The position numbers and the translations under genes are program-made. A DNA stretch of 64,000 nt from Corynebacterium aquatimens. GTDB taxonomy: Bacteria; Actinomycetota; Actinomycetes; Mycobacteriales; Mycobacteriaceae. The stretch's first letter is position 1. Every line of letters starts with the position of its first letter. The DNA lies in assembly GCF_030408395.1 (NCBI RefSeq), contig NZ_CP046980.1, forward strand, positions 434,001 through 498,000. Reading direction: 5' to 3'. The notes beneath the pieces are model-generated. The model had not been told where the DNA came from and did not search any database. It was given only the letters and a program-made list of their open reading frames with translations. Positions 1 through 8,588 of the stretch are shown in pieces.

Positions 1-1332
1 TGGGACGCCATTGAAGCGGTCTTTGAGCCAGAGCAACGACGGCACCGCTTGCGTGAACATGCCGGTGGCGTGGTCGGGACCATATCGTGGCGCTAGCGGC
101 GGGAGTCCATCGTTGGTGAGTGCAACGTTGGCGCCGAGCGAGCAGTGATCGCGCGCTAGTTGGACAACCTGGGCGGAAGGGACAAGGTCATCGCTGCCAC
201 CGGTGCTCACCATGATTGGCGCCGATGGTTTGCGGCGGCCAAGTTTTTGGGAATCCAGGAGTTTGACAACCTCCTTATTGGACAGGAGAGCTTCGCTGAG
301 CGTCTGGCCGGTGGTGGTGAAGGCGCGCGTGTCGCGAAGACCCCAGCGCACAATGTCGTCGGGGATGCAGGTGTTTGAGGTTTTCTGAAGGAATTCGCGG
401 CCGCTCGGGGAGAGGTTTCGCTCGACGGATGCGCGGTACTGAGGGTAGCGGTCGACAACTCCGGCGACGGCGTATCCGAGCACGGCCAGGATCGCAGAGT
501 TGTCCACGCCCTTCATGGTTTTCACAAGGTCAGCCGGGGGAGCACCCGCATACGTTCCCTTCACGTTGAGCTCTGGGGCGTAGGTCTTGTGCATCTCAGC
601 TGCCGCAGCGGCGGCGCCGCCGCCTTGGGAGTATCCCCAAAACGCTACGGGGTTGCCCCGTGGGGTTACGGCGCGTGCGGCGTCGAGCATCGCGTGGCCT
701 TCTTCGGTGTGGAGCACGTACGTGTGCGGCCCCGGGGTGCCCAGACCGATGTAATCAGTGACCACGACGCGCATACCCATCGAAGATGCGGCGACGTAGT
801 TGGGCATCTCGTAGTTGATCCCTAGCGCCCGAGCTTTCGGATCGTACTGTCCGAGCAGGAGCGGGCCCCGTGACGGCGCGCATGCGTCCCCTGCGCCGCG
901 GGTGCCAGGGCCGAACACGACGGTCGGTGTCGGACCAGCGCCGTTCCACTTCACCGCGGGCTCGATGACGAAGCCGGACACCGGCACGATCTTTCCGTCA
1001 ACGGTGGTGGATGTGTAGAGAATCCGGCGCGCAGAGCCTGGCAGCTGTTGCTTCCCGGTGATGTTGAGCAGGTTCGGGGCGTTCTGCTGTCGCAGAAGCG
1101 TGCCGGGCTTGGTCAGCTTGGCGGGTGCAACGGGGGCATCGTAGAAGGCGTCGTAGCCGTGCTTGGCATTGGAACCGGGCGCAGGCTGGGGGAAGTGGGC
1201 GGGAGCGCCTGCGCTGGCTGGAGCGCCGGCGGGAGAGGGAGCACCCGCGCCGGCGGGAGCCGCCGCGCCAAGAGCCAGGCTGATCACGGCGACAGCAGCA
1301 GCGACACCGCGGGAGAACCGGAGGGATTTCAT
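1..1332 (-). CDS. Secreted lipase, LIP (secretory lipase) family, 3' end beyond window
   Basis: Visible part is 444 codons from ATG at 1332, still open at the window edge. Residues 1-29 form a signal peptide (basic start, Ala/Val-rich core), followed by a Pro/Ala/Gly-rich linker to about residue 55. The nucleophile elbow GYSQG lies at 233-237 with the putative catalytic Ser235. A GGSDDLVP stretch and a DHATG stretch near the end fit the Asp and His of an alpha/beta-hydrolase triad. Lipases of this family are secreted and cleave acyl esters; the true substrate is unknown. It is divergent from the small DUF4236 gene. The stop codon is not visible, so full length cannot be stated. Confidence 0.85.
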   Translation of the reverse strand, partial: MKSLRFSRGVAAAVAVISLALGAAAPAGAGAPSPAGAPASAGAPAHFPQPAPGSNAKHGYDAFYDAPVAPAKLTKPGTLLRQQNAPNLLNITGKQQLPGSARRILYTSTTVDGKIVPVSGFVIEPAVKWNGAGPTPTVVFGPGTRGAGDACAPSRGPLLLGQYDPKARALGINYEMPNYVAASSMGMRVVVTDYIGLGTPGPHTYVLHTEEGHAMLDAARAVTPRGNPVAFWGYSQGGGAAAAAAEMHKTYAPELNVKGTYAGAPPADLVKTMKGVDNSAILAVLGYAVAGVVDRYPQYRASVERNLSPSGREFLQKTSNTCIPDDIVRWGLRDTRAFTTTGQTLSEALLSNKEVVKLLDSQKLGRRKPSAPIMVSTGGSDDLVPSAQVVQLARDHCSLGANVALTNDGLPPLAPRYGPDHATGMFTQAVPSLLWLKDRFNGVP

Positions 1333-1345
1333 GTGTAAAAACCTA

Positions 1346-1363
1346 GACCACCGTAGGGTGGTC
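1346..1363. promoter_or_regulatory. Palindrome between lipase and DUF4236 starts
   Basis: GACCACC-gtag-GGTGGTC, a perfect 7-bp inverted repeat with a 4-nt loop. It sits in the 33-bp gap between two divergent start codons and ends 2 nt before the ATG at 1366. It could be an operator shared by both genes, or an RNA hairpin hiding the ribosome site of the DUF4236 gene. No regulator is identified. Confidence 0.4.
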
Positions 1364-1365
1364 AT

Positions 1366-1536
1366 ATGGGTGTTTACTACAGGCAGAAGAAAAAGATTGG
1401 GAAGAATTCGTGGCTGAACTTCTCCAAGTCGGGTGCCTCGGCCTCGACGAAGGTCGGTCCGGTCACCGTCAACTCCCGCGGCGGCGTGTGGGTGAACCTT
1501 CCCGGCGGGATGACCTACCGCGGTAAGTGGAAGTAA
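1366..1536 (+). CDS. DUF4236-like small protein (56 aa)
   Basis: ATG at 1366 to TAA at 1534-1536. It is short, basic and Gly/Ser-rich with no membrane segment. The pattern 'NFSKSGASAST...VTVNSRGGVWVNLPGGMTYRG' follows the DUF4236 layout (LNLSKSG..., V.VGPRG, V.LPGTG.SY) as I know that family, whose function is not established. The upstream AGGGTGG is a plausible ribosome site but overlaps a palindrome. The last 22 bp overlap the convergent 3' end of mutY. It is too short for most gene finders, but the family match supports it being real. Confidence 0.65.
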   Translation: MGVYYRQKKKIGKNSWLNFSKSGASASTKVGPVTVNSRGGVWVNLPGGMTYRGKWK

Positions 1537-2402
1537 CCCCGTTCATCCTGGACCGCGAGACCGTCGTCTAGCAGGGTGTAAAGCGCGCGCGTGAGCTGCA
1601 CGTTATCGGGCCACAGAACGTCGATGGTGCTCTGCGGAATCGGCCCGGACGCCTCGCGCAGGCTCTTCATGATCAGCCCGCGTACTTGACGGTCGGTGCC
1701 CACAAACTTCTGGACCTTCTTTTTCACCATCTCTTCGGCGCTAGGTTCGGGGCGCCCTCGAGCGACCCATTCGCACGACTGCAGCAGCGGGCATGTGTCA
1801 CACGCTGGGTTTACGGCAGTGCACACCAGCGCGCCGAGTTCCATCAGGCCGGCGGAGAACTCTGGGCCGCCTTCGTCCGGCAGCAGTGCCGCGATTTCGG
1901 CGAATTCGGCTTTTCGCGGCTGCGCTATCGGCCGGCCTTTCACCGCACGCGTGTAGACCCTTCGAACATTCACATCAACCACCGGCACGTTGATTCCGTA
2001 GGCAAAACACGCCACGGCCCGGGCGGTATAGTCCCCAATCCCTGGCAGACGCAGCAGGGAATCGACGTCGGAGGGGACGGTGCCGCTGTGGTCGTCGACA
2101 AGCGATTGCGCGCACTCCTTGAGGCGCAGGGCGCGGCGCGGGTAGCCGAGGGTGCCCCACGCGCGCAGGACTTCATCAGTGGGTGCCGCCGCGAGCGCGC
2201 GCGGCGTTGGCCAGCGATCAATCCACTCTTCCCAGATCGGCGCAACGCGTGCGACGGGCGTTTGATGGCTCATGATCTCTGAAAGCAGCACACCCCACGG
2301 GGTGGTACCCGCCCGCCGCCACGGCAAGTCGCGGGCATGAATGCGAAACCATTGAGTAATTCCGGCAGGTTCAATCACAATACGTGCAACAATAGTGACC
2401 AT
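1515..2402 (-). CDS. mutY: A/G-specific adenine glycosylase MutY
   Basis: Base-excision repair enzyme removing adenine mispaired with 8-oxoguanine. With ATG at 2402 it has 295 aa, normal for actinobacterial MutY. Motifs: SEIMSHQTP with catalytic Glu42, helix-hairpin-helix LPGIGDYTA (119-127), VDVNVRRV with Asp143, and the 4Fe-4S cysteine set C-x6-C-x2-C-x5-C at 194, 201, 204, 210. The frame stays open upstream to 2819, but that extension lies antisense to the carbonic anhydrase gene and has no MutY homology. A GTG at 2378 is an alternative start. Its 5' end overlaps the divergent carbonic anhydrase gene. Confidence 0.93.
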   Translation of the reverse strand: MVTIVARIVIEPAGITQWFRIHARDLPWRRAGTTPWGVLLSEIMSHQTPVARVAPIWEEWIDRWPTPRALAAAPTDEVLRAWGTLGYPRRALRLKECAQSLVDDHSGTVPSDVDSLLRLPGIGDYTARAVACFAYGINVPVVDVNVRRVYTRAVKGRPIAQPRKAEFAEIAALLPDEGGPEFSAGLMELGALVCTAVNPACDTCPLLQSCEWVARGRPEPSAEEMVKKKVQKFVGTDRQVRGLIMKSLREASGPIPQSTIDVLWPDNVQLTRALYTLLDDGLAVQDERGYFHLPR

Positions 2403-3015
2403 GCCGTACCGCACAGTCCCCAGGCAGGCGTGGGACCACCTCATAGCGGGCAATGAACGCTTCGCTACAGACTCCCCCCAGCGCCCAAACGCCAGCCATG
2501 ATCGCAGGGAAGAGCTCCGCAAGGGGCAGGCACCGTTTGCCGCTGTTTTGGCGTGCTCAGACTCGCGTGTGCCCGTCGAATTGCTTTTCGACGCTGGGTT
2601 GGGCGACCTCTTCGTCGTTCGCACCGCGGGGGGAACGGTGGATGCGGCGGTGTCCGGTTCGCTGCAGTTCGCGGTGAAGTCGCTGGGTGTCTCCCTCATC
2701 GTCGTGCTCAGCCACGAAAGCTGCGGCGCGGTTGCCGCCGCGATGAACTCCTTCCAGAAAGGAAACATCCCGAAGGATCTGCAGAGGGTCTTCGTGGAAA
2801 AGATCGCCCCGTCCGTCATTCAAGCGAAGTCTGAGGGGCACTTGGACCCCGCCGGGGTGGAGGCCACGCACGCGAAGGTGACCGCGGAACACATCATCGC
2901 TCGCATCCCGGAACTCGCCGAGGGCCTTGTCAGCGGGGATGTCGGGGTGGTGGCTGCGAGATACCGTCTTGAGGACGGCCGTGTCACCAGCGTTGAAGAG
3001 CACTTCGGGATCTAA
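2401..3015 (+). CDS. bca: Beta-class carbonic anhydrase
   Basis: Interconverts CO2 and bicarbonate in the cytoplasm, supplying bicarbonate for carboxylations and fatty acid synthesis. 204 aa. All beta-class signatures are visible: CSDSRVP with zinc ligand Cys52 and the Asp54/Arg56 dyad, and HESCGAV with His105 and Cys108. A GTG at 2395 is an in-frame alternative start. The gene begins back-to-back with mutY, with start codons overlapping, so the two must share a very compact divergent promoter or have promoters inside each other. The symbol follows the beta-type enzyme of C. glutamicum. Confidence 0.93.
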   Translation: MPYRTVPRQAWDHLIAGNERFATDSPQRPNASHDRREELRKGQAPFAAVLACSDSRVPVELLFDAGLGDLFVVRTAGGTVDAAVSGSLQFAVKSLGVSLIVVLSHESCGAVAAAMNSFQKGNIPKDLQRVFVEKIAPSVIQAKSEGHLDPAGVEATHAKVTAEHIIARIPELAEGLVSGDVGVVAARYRLEDGRVTSVEEHFGI

Positions 3016-3025
3016 AATATAGCGC

Positions 3026-3715
3026 GTGAAGGACAATCCGCGACCCCTGCCCGAAAAGATCTACATGCGCCGCCGCGTGGCCGCCGTGGTGATCATCCTC
3101 GCAACGGTCGCGCTCATCGTCTGGGCGCTCACTGCCGTGGCTAAGTCTGGATCCTCGGACAACGAAGAGGAGACCACGGCCAATTCCACGCTGGTGACAA
3201 CGCCGACGGAGCCGCTGCCGTCAGCGAAGCCGTCGACAAGCGAAAGCCCGACGCCCACGATTGAGCCGAAGCCATCGGAGAGCAAGACTAACGACGATGA
3301 GGCGCTGGCCGCGCAAACCACCTGCGAGGTCAAGGACCTGCGGGTGACGGTGGAAGCCGATCGCCCGAACTACGGCGAGGGTGAGGAACCGCAGCTCACC
3401 GGCGTCATCCATAACCCGACTGGGGCTGACTGCGTGATCGACGCTGACGCCGCGCCGCTCCGCTTTGAAGTCACGCGCATGGAGCGCAATGGCTTCCAAC
3501 GCGTGTGGGGTGACACCGACTGCTACCCGCCGGACGTGACCGGCCGCCAAGTGTTCAAAGCCGGCGAAACGCGCAGGTTCAGCACAAGCTGGTCGCGCAT
3601 GGATTCGCGGCCCGGTGAATGTTCCACCCGCCAGCCGGTGGCACCGGGTGCATACATCGCTTACGCATCGGTTGGCGACAACGCCTCCGAGGGCGTGACC
3701 TTCAACCTGAACTAG
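3026..3715 (+). CDS. Membrane-anchored extracytoplasmic protein, function unknown
   Basis: GTG start 10 bp after the carbonic anhydrase stop, so probably co-transcribed. 229 aa. Residues 1-15 are cytoplasmic and basic, 16-40 form one membrane segment (VAAVVIILATVALIVWALTA), 41-95 are a Ser/Thr/Pro/Glu-rich linker, and the rest is a compact beta-rich domain with Cys residues that could form disulphides. The domain resembles DUF4232/BsuPI-like immunoglobulin-fold modules in its 'tctgvihNPTgadCvi' layout, but I do not assign it. Corynebacteria carry a similar gene next to carbonic anhydrase. Confidence 0.75.
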   Translation: MKDNPRPLPEKIYMRRRVAAVVIILATVALIVWALTAVAKSGSSDNEEETTANSTLVTTPTEPLPSAKPSTSESPTPTIEPKPSESKTNDDEALAAQTTCEVKDLRVTVEADRPNYGEGEEPQLTGVIHNPTGADCVIDADAAPLRFEVTRMERNGFQRVWGDTDCYPPDVTGRQVFKAGETRRFSTSWSRMDSRPGECSTRQPVAPGAYIAYASVGDNASEGVTFNLN

Positions 3716-3734
3716 CGGGCTCGAGCCGGGGCGG

Positions 3735-4808
3735 CTAGTTCAGGCGGCGCAAGCCCTCATAAATGTGGCGCCCCCACAGGGGCGAGACATTTTCTGCCTG
3801 CGCGAAATCTTCCGTGCTGGCGGACAAGATGGTGTTTAGGTCGCCGAAAGCCGCGACGATGTGGTCGATCAGGAATTTCTGCACGCGGGGCACGCGGTTA
3901 AGCGCGCGGTAGCCGCGCGGCGTGACTGCTTGCATAAGGTTTTCCTCCGTGGCTGGCAGCCCCAGAGGGCGGGCGAGCGCCGCGGTGTTCAGCAGCTCTG
4001 AATCCGGCAGGGTCATCAGTGCCGCGATCGCGGCGTCTACGTGTTCCTTCTCCGGCACCCCGTCGGCCACGAGGTAGTCGCAGACCAGCATCTCAATGTC
4101 CTCATCGATGGTGCCGCGGAGCTCAGTGAGCTGGATGCGCAGCTGGCGGGCTTCGGTGCCCAGCTCAATGATTTGGTCATCCATGTCGCGGGCTGCGCGC
4201 TGCAGCATTAGCTCGCGCTGCAGAACGTGCAGCACGTCTTCCACCGCGGCGTAAGAGTTCATTTCAGCGACGAACAGGCGCTGGTTGGCTTTGTCTAGGC
4301 GGGAGCGGTACTGCTCAATCGTCGCCAACGCCTGGCGCGCACGGGTCATCAGCATCCCGGGTTCCTCGATGACGTGGCGCACCCCGCCCGCGAACACCGT
4401 CACGATGTTCATCGACGCCGACACCGACACCACGGGCACGCCGGTTTGCAGCGCCGTGCGTTCGGCGGCGCGGTGGCGCGTACCGGTTTCGGAGGTGGGG
4501 AAGGTAGGGGAGGGCACGAGTTGGACGTTGGCGCGGTGGATGCGCGACCCATCGTCGGAAAGCACGACTGCTCCGTCCATCTTGGACAGCTCACGCAGCA
4601 GCGTCGCGCCGAACGGCACGTCAAACTCAATGCCGCCGTCGCAGATCTCCGTGACCTCTGGGCCGGAACCCAGCACGATCAGGCCGCCGGTGTGGCCGCG
4701 CTTGATGCGTTCGAGCCCATCACGCAGGGCGGTACCTGGCGCGAGCCGAACCAACGTTTCGCGCAGAACTGCAGTATTGCGGACGGAATGCGGTTGTCCC
4801 TCAGTCAT
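3735..4808 (-). CDS. disA: Diadenylate cyclase DisA, DNA integrity scanning protein
   Basis: Condenses two ATP into c-di-AMP and scans DNA for branched structures. 357 aa, typical for DisA. The DAC domain (about 10-150) carries both active-site motifs, DGA at 78-80 and RHR at 111-113. A helical spine follows, then a C-terminal helix-hairpin-helix domain (about 290-357). It lies 22 bp downstream of radA on the same strand. RadA is known to modulate DisA activity in Bacillus and mycobacteria, so the pair is a repair and second-messenger operon. Confidence 0.96.
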   Translation of the reverse strand: MTEGQPHSVRNTAVLRETLVRLAPGTALRDGLERIKRGHTGGLIVLGSGPEVTEICDGGIEFDVPFGATLLRELSKMDGAVVLSDDGSRIHRANVQLVPSPTFPTSETGTRHRAAERTALQTGVPVVSVSASMNIVTVFAGGVRHVIEEPGMLMTRARQALATIEQYRSRLDKANQRLFVAEMNSYAAVEDVLHVLQRELMLQRAARDMDDQIIELGTEARQLRIQLTELRGTIDEDIEMLVCDYLVADGVPEKEHVDAAIAALMTLPDSELLNTAALARPLGLPATEENLMQAVTPRGYRALNRVPRVQKFLIDHIVAAFGDLNTILSASTEDFAQAENVSPLWGRHIYEGLRRLN

Positions 4809-4830
4809 AATGCTTCACAGTGTATGCGTG

Positions 4831-6261
4831 CTAGCGCCCTTGGGTCTGCTTGCTCCCAAGCGTGGCGGCGGCCTCAATCGCCGCGGACAGCGTGGCGGCC
4901 TCCACAACCTTCATGCCCTCGATGGTGATGGCATCGGCGGAACTCCGCGAGGCGGGCACAATCGCTTTGTCATAGCCCAGGCGTTTGGCTTCTGCGAGTC
5001 GACGCTTAACGTTGGGCACTTGCCGAAGCTCCCCGGCCAACCCAACCTCGCCCACAACCACCGTCTTTTCCGGTAGCGGCTGCTCGTGCAAGCTCGACCA
5101 GGTAGCTAACGCCACGGCCAGATCGGTCGCGGTTTCTGTGATTTTCACCCCTCCGACGGTGGCCACGTAGGCGTCTTTGTCATTGGTGCGTTGTCCGCAG
5201 CGCGCTTGCAGCACCGCCAAAACCATGGGTACCCGGTTGAAGTCCAACCCCGTCACGACCCTGCGCGGCGACTTGTTTACCGGCTCCACAGTAAGGGCCT
5301 GGACCTCCGCGAGCATCGGCCGCACCCCGTCCATGGCCACCGTCACCGCGGAGCCGTCCGGCGTGGAACCGCGGTGGGAGAGAAACAGCCCCGACGGGTC
5401 AGGCACCTCCCGGATCCCGTCCGCGGTTTGCTCAAAACACCCCACCTCATCAGTTGCCCCGAACCGGTTCTTGATTCCACGCAGCATCCGCAGGCTGGAT
5501 TGCCTGTCGCCTTCGAAGTTCAGCACAACGTCGACCAGGTGCTCCAGCACCCGCGGTCCGGCCACGTTTCCATCCTTGGTCACGTGGCCTACCAGCATCA
5601 CGGGAAGGTTGGTGCTCTTCGCCAGTGACGTCAGCGCCGCGGTGACCGCTCGTGATTGCGCCACACCGCCCGCGACCCCTTCGACCCCGGGGGCGTGCAT
5701 CGTCTGCACAGAATCCACGATCAGAAGGGACGGTTTTGATGCCGCCACGTGGCCGAAGACCACATCCAAATTCGATTCGGCTGCCAGCAGGAGCTTCGGG
5801 TGCAGGCCACCCGTGCGCTCCGCGCGTCCGCGTACTTGGGCGGCGGATTCCTCCGCGGTGACGTAGAGCACCGTCCTGTCGCCCGTTGCTGCCCACCTGC
5901 TGGCCACTTCTAGGAGCAGCGTCGACTTGCCCACGCCGGGTTCTCCTGCCAGCAGCACCACGGACCCCGGGACGACCCCAGATCCCAGCACGCGATCTAA
6001 TTCCCCGATGCCAGACGGCTCCCGCACGGCTACTGCCGCATCCACGCGCGTGATGGGCTGCGCGGGGGAAGAGGGAGTCAGCGCGGTTACCTCACCGCGG
6101 CCCAAAGAAGAGCCCCCGCTTGACGACGATCCCCCTGCCGGCCCAACAGCCACCGACTCATGCAGCGTTCCCCATGAACCGCATTCCGGGCACCGCCCCA
6201 GCCATTTGGGCGAGGAGTAATTGCATTCGGTGCAGGTGTGAATCGTCTTCTGCTTTGCCAT
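4831..6261 (-). CDS. radA: DNA repair protein RadA
   Basis: RecA-like branch-migration ATPase helping to process recombination intermediates. 476 aa from ATG at 6261; the frame is open 20 codons further upstream but conserved RadA sequence begins at MAKQKTIHTC. Domains: C4 zinc finger with Cys10, 13, 24 and 27; Walker A GEPGVGKST at 106-114; Walker B LLIVDSVQ near 180; the RadA-specific KNRFG motif at 264-268; C-terminal Lon-like domain. First gene of the radA-disA pair. Confidence 0.96.
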   Translation of the reverse strand: MAKQKTIHTCTECNYSSPKWLGRCPECGSWGTLHESVAVGPAGGSSSSGGSSLGRGEVTALTPSSPAQPITRVDAAVAVREPSGIGELDRVLGSGVVPGSVVLLAGEPGVGKSTLLLEVASRWAATGDRTVLYVTAEESAAQVRGRAERTGGLHPKLLLAAESNLDVVFGHVAASKPSLLIVDSVQTMHAPGVEGVAGGVAQSRAVTAALTSLAKSTNLPVMLVGHVTKDGNVAGPRVLEHLVDVVLNFEGDRQSSLRMLRGIKNRFGATDEVGCFEQTADGIREVPDPSGLFLSHRGSTPDGSAVTVAMDGVRPMLAEVQALTVEPVNKSPRRVVTGLDFNRVPMVLAVLQARCGQRTNDKDAYVATVGGVKITETATDLAVALATWSSLHEQPLPEKTVVVGEVGLAGELRQVPNVKRRLAEAKRLGYDKAIVPASRSSADAITIEGMKVVEAATLSAAIEAAATLGSKQTQGR

Positions 6262-6299
6262 GCCTGTCACCCTAAAGCGCGCGGGCAACACGCAGCAAC

Positions 6300-6338
6300 G
6301 AAAAAAGGCGCCCAATAGCACATGCTATCGAACGCCTT
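6300..6338 (-). terminator. Rho-independent terminator of the lipoprotein gene
   Basis: Read on the minus strand: AAGGCG, then an inner ATAGC/GCTAT pair, then CGCCTT followed by a run of T. It sits just after the lipoprotein stop (6372) and before the radA start (6261), so it ends the lipoprotein transcript and separates it from radA-disA. Confidence 0.75.
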
Positions 6339-6371
6339 GTGGATTCTGGCCGCGTGGCCGATATTTACGGT

Positions 6372-6935
6372 TTAGTGGTTCTGGCCCGCGTGAGCCGACT
6401 CGTCGCGGGTGGAGTGCCCGGACGCCAGGATCGGGGCGGAGACCGTTGCCGGGAGCTCAATCGTGCCGGTGTCGAAGGTGAAGGCGATGTTGACGTTGCC
6501 GCCGTAGGCGAAGTTCTGGTTCGGGATCGAGGTCTCAACGTACTGGATGCAGTCGTCTTCAGCGTGCGGCATGGCCTCCAGGCCCGCAGCGGAATCGCCA
6601 ACCAGGGTGCAGTTGTACTTGATTGGCTCGGCGGACTCTACCGTTGCGTTCTGGCCGTTGACAGTGATGGAGGACAGCGTGTGCTCCTTCATGGAGTAGT
6701 CCTGGTTGCTGGCAACGAACTTCACGGCTGCCTGGCCGTTCTCATCCAAGATCAGGGTGACGTCCTGGACGGTCACCGCATTGTTCTCGCTCTCACCACT
6801 GGCCCCGTCAACTGCCGCGACCTGCGAGGAAGTCTGGGTGATCTGGCCAGCCGAGCATGCGGCCAGCGCCAGAGCCGACGCAGCTGCTACGGAAACAATG
6901 GCACCGCGGCGGGCAAGGGATGTGTACGACTTCAC
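6372..6935 (-). CDS. Putative lipoprotein
   Basis: 187 aa from GTG at 6935, chosen because GGAGG lies 8 nt upstream. The N-terminus is a lipoprotein signal (SYTSLARRG, hydrophobic Ala/Val core) with lipobox LAAC; Cys27 is the predicted lipidated residue. The mature part has two Cys in a 'YNCT...DDCIQY' region that could pair. Corynebacteria have a secreted protein of this kind next to radA, with unknown function. The promoter region is shared with divergent carD and contains three 13-bp repeats. Confidence 0.75.
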   Translation of the reverse strand: MKSYTSLARRGAIVSVAAASALALAACSAGQITQTSSQVAAVDGASGESENNAVTVQDVTLILDENGQAAVKFVASNQDYSMKEHTLSSITVNGQNATVESAEPIKYNCTLVGDSAAGLEAMPHAEDDCIQYVETSIPNQNFAYGGNVNIAFTFDTGTIELPATVSAPILASGHSTRDESAHAGQNH

Positions 6936-6989
6936 GTGAGGTCCTCCAACTAACAGACAGCCTTTAGTTTTCAAGCTAGTTTTTCTAAA

Positions 6990-7028
6990 GCCTAGTAACT
7001 AGGCCTAGTAATAGAGCCTAGTATTGCG
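6990..7028. repeat. Three 13-bp direct repeats in the lipoprotein/carD intergenic region
   Basis: GCCTAGTA occurs at 6990, 7003 and 7016, exactly 13 bp apart, each followed by five less conserved bases. The first two copies also form the palindrome CCTAGTnACTAGG. This is a likely cooperative binding site for an unidentified regulator in the divergent promoter region. Confidence 0.55.
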
Positions 7029-7208
7029 CCCCTGAAGATTCCCAGTTTCGGGCGCTTTGGTCGCGTCGGGCAGTGGGTTGATGGGGGTCAACCGGGGGTA
7101 TCCATCTCCCGTTCGGGAGCTCGTTCACGGCGGGTGTTAGAATTGGCTGTCTACGCGTTAACTGCCGCGCCGTGAAATGCGCCTTCAACAGCTATGAGGA
7201 GAAGCTTG

Positions 7209-7805
7209 ATGGATTTCAAAGTCGGAGAAGTGGTTGTCTACCCGCACCATGGTGCAGCCCGTATCGCCGACATTGAGCAGCGCGAGCTCAAGGGTGAAAA
7301 GCTCGATTACCTCGTCTTAGAGATTATCCAGACTGACCTGACGGTGCGCGTGCCCGCCAAGAACGCTGAGCTCGTTGGCGTGCGTGATGTGGTTAGCGAA
7401 GATGGCCTGTTGAAGGTGTTCTCCGTATTGCGTGAAACCGATGTGGAGGAAGCGGGAAACTGGTCCCGCCGTTACAAGGCTAACCAGGAGCGCCTTGCCT
7501 CTGGTGACATCAACAAGGTTGCGGAGGTTGTCCGTGACCTGTGGCGCCGTGACCAAGGCCGTGGTCTTTCCGCCGGCGAAAAGCGCATGCTGGGCAAGGC
7601 CCGCGGCATCCTCGTCGGTGAGCTGGCGCTTGCAAAGCCGGTGGATGAGGACAAGGCGGAGGCCTACGAGAAGAAGCTGGCAGAAATCATTGCCCGCCAC
7701 GTTGAGCAGGGCCTCGTCGCTAAGCCGCGCGAAGATGCTGCGGAAGAAGACGACGTTGATTTGGACGACCTGAGCTTCGACGACGACCTCGGCGAAGACG
7801 AATAA
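7209..7805 (+). CDS. carD: CarD-family RNA polymerase-binding transcription factor
   Basis: Stabilises RNA polymerase open complexes at rRNA and many other promoters. 198 aa from ATG at 7209 with GAGGAG just upstream; an in-frame TTG precedes it. The N-terminal Tudor-like polymerase-interaction domain ([15 protein letters not shown]..., 1-60) is followed by a helical DNA-binding domain (80-165). The tail is a strongly acidic Asp/Glu stretch (about 178-198). A TAGAAT -10-like box lies near 7138. Followed closely by ispD, as in mycobacteria and other corynebacteria. Confidence 0.95.
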   Translation: MDFKVGEVVVYPHHGAARIADIEQRELKGEKLDYLVLEIIQTDLTVRVPAKNAELVGVRDVVSEDGLLKVFSVLRETDVEEAGNWSRRYKANQERLASGDINKVAEVVRDLWRRDQGRGLSAGEKRMLGKARGILVGELALAKPVDEDKAEAYEKKLAEIIARHVEQGLVAKPREDAAEEDDVDLDDLSFDDDLGEDE

Positions 7806-7828
7806 TTAGCCGCGGTAGACAGTAGACA

Positions 7829-8578
7829 ATGGCTCGCCGCGTCACTGCCCTCATTGCCGCAGCTGGGCGCGGTTCCAGGCTGGGTGCGCCCACTCCGAAG
7901 GCGTACGTTGAGCTGCGCGGCCGTACTCTTTTAGAGCGCTCCGTGACCGCGATGGAGACCTCTGAGGTCGTGGATTCGATCAAGGTCATCGTGAGCCCCG
8001 ACATGGAACCGGTTGCCCGCAAGGCGCTCAGCGGTCACCCCTACGTCGAATTTGTCCACGGCGCTGCGGAACGCGCGGATTCTGTGTGGGAGGGGCTGAA
8101 ATCCATTGACGCGGCTGACGGCGTTGTGCTCGTCCATGACGCGGCGCGTGCGTTGACTCCGCCTGGCATGATTGCGCGCGTCACTGCGGAAGTTTTAAGC
8201 GGGGCACCCGCCGTCATTCCAGTGCTGCCCGTTGCGGACACGATCAAAGCAGTGCAGCTTATCGACGACCCGGGAGCTCCCACGCCGGTCACCACCGTGG
8301 TGGGTACCCCGGACCGCGCGGGGTTGCGTATCGTCCAAACCCCGCAGGGCTTCGATCTGAATCTGCTGCGGCAGGCAAACGAGGCCTACTTTGCCCTGGA
8401 CAACCCAGACTTCGTGGCCACCGATGACGCGAGTTTGATGGAGTGGTTCGGTGTGCCCGTGACGTGTGTCCAGGGTGACCCGATGGCCTTTAAGATCACC
8501 ACTCCGATCGACTTGACCCTGGCTACAACGATCACGGATGAAGCTGAGCCCACCATCTTCGATGTCCCGGGTAGCTAA
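7829..8578 (+). CDS. ispD: 2-C-methyl-D-erythritol 4-phosphate cytidylyltransferase
   Basis: Third step of the MEP isoprenoid pathway: MEP plus CTP to CDP-ME. 249 aa. The CTP-binding signature [19 protein letters not shown] is at 8-26, with the catalytic Arg and Lys within it. The VHDAAR motif and the TDDASLMEW segment are also present. Starts 23 bp after carD and ends 10 bp before ispF, so one transcription unit is likely. Confidence 0.95.
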   Translation: MARRVTALIAAAGRGSRLGAPTPKAYVELRGRTLLERSVTAMETSEVVDSIKVIVSPDMEPVARKALSGHPYVEFVHGAAERADSVWEGLKSIDAADGVVLVHDAARALTPPGMIARVTAEVLSGAPAVIPVLPVADTIKAVQLIDDPGAPTPVTTVVGTPDRAGLRIVQTPQGFDLNLLRQANEAYFALDNPDFVATDDASLMEWFGVPVTCVQGDPMAFKITTPIDLTLATTITDEAEPTIFDVPGS

Positions 8579-8588
8579 CCTAGACCCC

